Positions 60,925 through 64,000 of a stretch of 64,000 bases of DNA are shown piece after piece (within the stretch, counting starts at the first letter, position 1; the number at the start of each line of letters is the position of its first letter). This DNA comes from Dysgonomonadaceae bacterium zrk40. Its GTDB lineage: Bacteria; Bacteroidota; Bacteroidia; Bacteroidales; Dysgonomonadaceae. The notes below the pieces were generated by a model. That model was not told the DNA's origin. It searched no databases and worked only from the letters and a program-made list of their open reading frames with translations. The position numbers were made by a program, and so were the translations under genes. The stretch spans positions 1,922,001 through 1,986,000 of the forward strand of contig CP070276.1 of NCBI GenBank assembly GCA_016916535.1. The letters are read 5' to 3'.

Positions 60925-61449
60925 TTACCAACAATTGCTGCGACGTGACATCATCATCTGTTTACGAGAATTCATTCCCATATTACCTGCATGCCAGCAA
61001 TTTTCCGACATATCCCACCAATTGTAATTGTTGTTGTTAAAGTAGGTAAGCTGCTTTTCAGTAAGAAGTTTTTTTACCTGAACTTTTGTCTCCAGGTTGA
61101 TATCCTCAATTTTTTCTTCTTTATCGCGGATAGTGCTTCTCAGTGATTTCACCTTTTTTACATAGAGCTCGGGATTTGAATTAGCAGCCCGGTATTCCAT
61201 TCTCAAACTGCGAAGCTCATTTTCGATTGGAAGCTTTTTCTCGTAACTGTTTTTACGTAGCTCATTGATTTCCGTAATTTGTTCGGCTGATAAGGCATAT
61301 TCCGCCGGGGTGTTGTTGTTCCACCATTGGGCATTAGCGTTTACCGACCAGTTTGAGTTACAACAATGAGGTTGTGCCATTGCCTGCGATGCAGAAAAGA
61401 TAATTAATCCTGCAAGTAAAAAAGCCATTTTAAATTTTCCAGTTTTCAT
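60925..61449 (-). CDS. Periplasmic Spy/CpxP-like metal-sensor family protein
   Basis: A 174-residue exported protein with a signal peptide ending SQAMAQ. The core (about residues 48-140) has LSAEQITEINELRKNSYEKKLPIENELRSLRMEYRA and a long helix, typical of Spy/CpxP/ZraP (heavy-metal resistance, LTxxQ-like) proteins. Cys/His/Met/Asn/Trp-rich ends (PHCCNSNW; MSENCWHAGNMGMNSRKQMMM) are suited to bind copper or zinc. It is adjacent to the Fur-family regulator and likely under its control. Confidence 0.75.
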   Translation of the reverse strand: MKTGKFKMAFLLAGLIIFSASQAMAQPHCCNSNWSVNANAQWWNNNTPAEYALSAEQITEINELRKNSYEKKLPIENELRSLRMEYRAANSNPELYVKKVKSLRSTIRDKEEKIEDINLETKVQVKKLLTEKQLTYFNNNNYNWWDMSENCWHAGNMGMNSRKQMMMSRRSNCW

Positions 61450-61530
61450 AATTAATAATTTTTAATGTTAGACATTCTAATAATTTCAACATCAAAATTA
61501 CCAATAAGTTAGTGCAACACTATTGCAAAG

Positions 61531-61944
61531 TTAATCGCAGCGAGGACACACACCGTTAATAATGAATTGAGCATTATCGTAGGTGTAGCCTTCAGGAAGT
61601 TTAATGTTGGGAATTGGAAGTTCTTTCATACAACGTGTTCTGCCACAACGTGTACAATAAAAATGAACGTGCAGGTCATGTATATTACATGTGCATTCAT
61701 CATCGCAAACGGCATATTTAACCGAGCCTGAACCATCATCAACAGGGTGGACAATGAAATTTTCCTCGAATGTTTTAAGCGCCCTGAAAATGGTTGAACG
61801 CTCCACTTTTTCAAATCGTTGCTCCAAATCCGCCAGGCTCAGCGCTTTCCCGGTTTCGGCAAGTGTTTTATAAACCAGGGTTCGCATGGCTGTTGGTTTG
61901 ACGTTTTTCGATTCGAGTTTTTTGTCGATTTCCTTGTTTTCCAT
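61531..61944 (-). CDS. Fur family transcriptional regulator, Zur/PerR-like
   Basis: A 137-residue Fur-family protein. The N-terminal winged helix includes KPTAMRTLVYKTLAETGKALSLADLEQRFEKVERSTIFRALKTFEEN. Metal ligands lie in DDECTCNIHDLHVHFYC, and the structural zinc site is CTRCGRTRC with CPRC at the end. It is expected to repress metal genes; subtype (Zn versus other) cannot be told from sequence alone. It is placed upstream of the Spy-like, SHOCT, DUF302 and transporter genes on the same strand. Confidence 0.92.
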   Translation of the reverse strand: MENKEIDKKLESKNVKPTAMRTLVYKTLAETGKALSLADLEQRFEKVERSTIFRALKTFEENFIVHPVDDGSGSVKYAVCDDECTCNIHDLHVHFYCTRCGRTRCMKELPIPNIKLPEGYTYDNAQFIINGVCPRCD

Positions 61945-62070
61945 ATCGTCAAATATTTATGAGAGAAATATTATTCAGAACTTTCATACCCCAAATTTAC
62001 ATAAAAATGTTTAATAACCTTACGGGATTTATCTTTACAACTTCAATTGCTGTACTACCCACATCTTTAA

Positions 62071-62674
62071 TTACTTGACTCCTTCAAATACTTCAAAATA
62101 ATTGGAATTGTTCTGAATTGTAAATTTGAAAATACATGAATTCATTTTTGGATTAAATCCCCCAAAATGATTGTCATTTTGATTGTGTTGGGTATTCATG
62201 TGATTGGTCCAGGCGTTCCATTGGTCAGTTCCCGCCCAGTTGCTGTTGCCCCAACCTTGATTCATATTTCCCCAGCAATTGCCATCGTTCATCCAGGCGT
62301 TATTTGTCCAACCGGATTGGCGGTTTGTGCAAAAATCATAATTATTGCGATTATGTCCATATTCAGCAAAAAAATCTTGTCCGGTATAACACACCATAAT
62401 GCTGTCATAGTTTTGGTATAGTTGCATTGTAAAGGTTGAATCAAAATTGTAGGACAAACAATGCATACTAACTAAGCTATCGTTTATTAGCGTTACATTT
62501 AATGTCGCCAGACTGGACTGATTAGTAGCTGTACTCTTAAGAGTACCTGTATATGTGCCGATTACGCTGGAAGCTAAAGTATTATCCAAGGGTGTTTCTT
62601 CTTCCTTGTTACATGAATAAAAAAGGAATCCAACTACTGCTACCATTAAAAAAAATAACTTTTGTATTTTTCAT
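62071..62674 (-). pseudogene. Asn/Trp-rich lipoprotein with signal peptide split by a homopolymer
   Basis: The main frame (ATG at 62646) reads MVAVVGFLFYSCNKEEE, with a lipobox YSCN but too short a signal. Upstream, ATG at 62672-62674 reads MKNTKVIFF in a different frame. Removing one base from the T8 run (plus-strand A8 at 62648-62655) joins them as MKNTKVIFLMVAVVGFLFYS plus CNKEEE, a perfect lipoprotein signal. The mature part contains an Asn/Trp/His-rich region (WTNNAWMNDGNCWGNMNQGW) that could bind metal. This may be phase variation, mutation or sequencing error. Confidence 0.7.
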
Positions 62675-62718
62675 GCCAGTAAATAATTTATTTCGTTTCA
62701 TTTTTCTATCCTCCTATT

Positions 62719-63219
62719 TTATTCCAATATAAATCCTGCATTTTTAACTTTTGCCTCCAATTCGCTATACGCAATTTGTTTTGGATTGTATTCAATCAGT
62801 ACCTGGTTCGATTTACGATATAACTTAAAATCTTCAACACCTTTAATTCCGTTTAACAAAGTCGTCAATTTCTCGTTATCACCTTCTTTATGCTCAACAA
62901 AACAGATTACGGTTTTTCTTTCATCAATTTTAATTGTAGTGATTTTATTATTATCATTAAGTTCAGCTTCTATATAGAGGGCAAAAGGTAAATCTGTCAA
63001 TTTTGTTTCCTCCCCGTTGTATTTAACAGTCATGTTTTTGTCTATCTGAACCGGCATGCAAGCCTGTGTTCCTAAAACACATATTACAATTCCGTCGTCA
63101 CCTAATTTTTCACCACCGACTGTTCCAATAATTTTTTCTGTTTCCTGCGCATAGATGTTCGCAATTGATACACCAAAAATCAATACTGTTGCTTTGATTA
63201 CATTTAATATCTTGTTCAT
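62719..63219 (-). CDS. Exported protein with HMA-like C-terminal domain
   Basis: A 166-residue protein with a signal peptide (IKATVLIFGVSIANIYAQ). Residues about 28-95 look like a small beta domain (IIGTVGGEKLGDDGIVICVLGTQACMPVQI). Residues about 98-166 resemble an HMA fold (KTVICFVEHKEGDNEKLTTLLNGIKGVEDFKLYRKSNQVLIEYNPKQIAYSELEAKVKNAGF) but without the CxxC metal loop. A periplasmic metal-related role is inferred from fold and neighbours. No direct relative is named. Confidence 0.6.
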   Translation of the reverse strand: MNKILNVIKATVLIFGVSIANIYAQETEKIIGTVGGEKLGDDGIVICVLGTQACMPVQIDKNMTVKYNGEETKLTDLPFALYIEAELNDNNKITTIKIDERKTVICFVEHKEGDNEKLTTLLNGIKGVEDFKLYRKSNQVLIEYNPKQIAYSELEAKVKNAGFILE

Positions 63220-63331
63220 TTTACTTTTTTTATAAATTTTAAGTTATTGTATGCGAATTTTTTGTTTGATTTCGCTTTTCTGAAAGCGGGCAAGTTGCCT
63301 TGCCTGCCTTCAAAAAAAGCATCTAAATCTG

Positions 63332-63491
63332 TTACAATCCTTTGCTATTCAGAAAGGAATTGATTTTATATGAACCACTTGACTGGTTGTATGCATGTAA
63401 GGCTGAATTTGAACTAAACAACAATTCCATTTCAGAATAAAGTGGGTCGTCAGCGGGAATAACATTATTGACTCTAAAATTACTTCCATAT
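63332..63491 (-). pseudogene. Possible gene remnant downstream of the second HMA-CDF copy
   Basis: Reading minus from the CDF stop in the +1 frame gives NRYGSNFRVNNVIPADDPLY then SEMELLFSSNSALHAYNQSS and on to a stop at 63332. The stretch reads like real protein, but there is no start before an internal ATG at 63430. It may be the end of a lost gene, or part of a 32-residue protein. The rest of 63220-63331 holds only AT-rich promoter-like DNA. Confidence 0.25.
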
Positions 63492-64000
63492 CTATTTTCC
63501 AAGTTTTAATATCCTGAAAGCCCCCCTGACCACAATTAAAAAAACAATTGCACCAATGATTAAATCAGGATACTTTGATTGGGTCAACAAAACCAATACT
63601 CCTGCTGCGATAACACCAGTATTGATAATAATATCATTCGATGTGAATATCATCGTGGCTTTCATGTGTGCTTCTTCACTTTTTGATTTTTGTAATAAAT
63701 AAAGGCAAACGGAATTGGCAATTAATGCCAATATGGAAACAATAATCATGGTTTTGAAATCCGGCACAGCTTCGAAACTGATAAATCTGCGTATTACTTC
63801 TATAAGCCCAATCAATGCTAAAGCCAGTTGAAAATAGCCACTCAGCTTTGCCACTTTTTTCTTACGGAACACAGTTGAACCGACAGCCCAAAGGCTAAGA
63901 CCATAAACAAGTGCATCTGCCAGCATATCCAACGAATCGGCAACCAAACCCATAGATTTAGAAATAAAACCCGTGGTAATTTCAATAATAAAAAATGCAA
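63492..64000 (-). CDS. HMA-CDF cation transporter, second copy, N-terminus beyond window
   Basis: The gene runs off the window end. The 169 visible residues cover the CDF-like membrane part from AFFIIEITTGFISKSMGLVA to RILKLGK. Compared with the copy at 58930-59724, I count ten substitutions in the last 153 residues, while the DNA differs at many third positions. It is therefore a diverged paralogue rather than an assembly duplicate. It defines, with the first copy, an approximately 4.6-kb block of metal genes. Confidence 0.85.
   Translation of the reverse strand, partial: AFFIIEITTGFISKSMGLVADSLDMLADALVYGLSLWAVGSTVFRKKKVAKLSGYFQLALALIGLIEVIRRFISFEAVPDFKTMIIVSILALIANSVCLYLLQKSKSEEAHMKATMIFTSNDIIINTGVIAAGVLVLLTQSKYPDLIIGAIVFLIVVRGAFRILKLGK

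Noticed and set aside
1-64000. CRISPR array
   Set aside because: No set of regularly spaced 25-40-base direct repeats was found; the 11- and 12-base tandem repeats have no spacers.
63492-64000. Assembly duplication of the HMA-CDF gene
   Set aside because: The two copies differ at many third codon positions and at ten residues, and their flanks differ.

Overview
The window comes from a Bacteroidota chromosome, most likely Bacteroidales and possibly the Dysgonomonadaceae/Porphyromonadaceae side of the order (the family is an inference). Supporting signs: promoters of the TTTG-N19..22-TAnnTTTG type, almost no Shine-Dalgarno sequences, and lineage-typical genes such as gldE, DUF4252, DUF6266, a 30-residue AURKAIP1/COX24-like protein, a cytochrome b558-type fumarate reductase and comB.

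1-45.4 kb is core genome, densely packed on both strands. In order: pth end, S4 protein, comB, maf, an Ask_Ect-like aspartokinase, hflX, an outer-membrane protein, a UPF0126 membrane protein, mnmA, recJ and recQ; tRNA-Arg; the rplM-rpsI-rpsB-tsf translation block; mutY-ssb-gldE-PPTase; an HU gene, the tiny AURKAIP1-like gene and rng; priA; frdCAB; trpS; a DUF2156/GNAT pair; corA and ksgA; a flippase-like membrane protein; pepD; a HemG-like flavodoxin; a DUF4252-sigma-antisigma-DUF4252 operon; xseA-xseB-ispD; an Lrp regulator; and a four-gene operon joining an outer-membrane porin to a glycine betaine ABC transporter. The segment ends with tRNA-Pro and tRNA-Gly.

45.6-54.2 kb is accessory. It holds a 0.8 kb gene-poor stretch with a candidate structured RNA, an unrecognised protein, 1.26 kb of odd pyrimidine-skewed non-coding DNA, an AT-rich PD-(D/E)xK-like nuclease gene, umuDC, and a compact cassette. 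That cassette is a DUF6266 protein, a single-TM coiled-coil protein, a GH19 lysozyme-like endolysin and a lipobox/coiled-coil membrane protein. It looks like a phage-type lysis module with no phage structural genes, and it is the most interesting unit here.

54.2-56.5 kb is a complete group II intron with an HNH-less maturase. It sits a few bases past a long stem-loop, and a second long inverted repeat follows it.

56.5-64 kb is an AT-richer heavy-metal island, all on the minus strand: two nearly identical HMA-CDF transporters (the second cut by the window end), another CDF transporter, a GDCCVxC protein, a frameshifted ynfA, DUF302, SHOCT, Spy-like, Fur/Zur-like and HMA-like proteins, and a lipoprotein whose signal peptide is split by an A8/T8 homopolymer.
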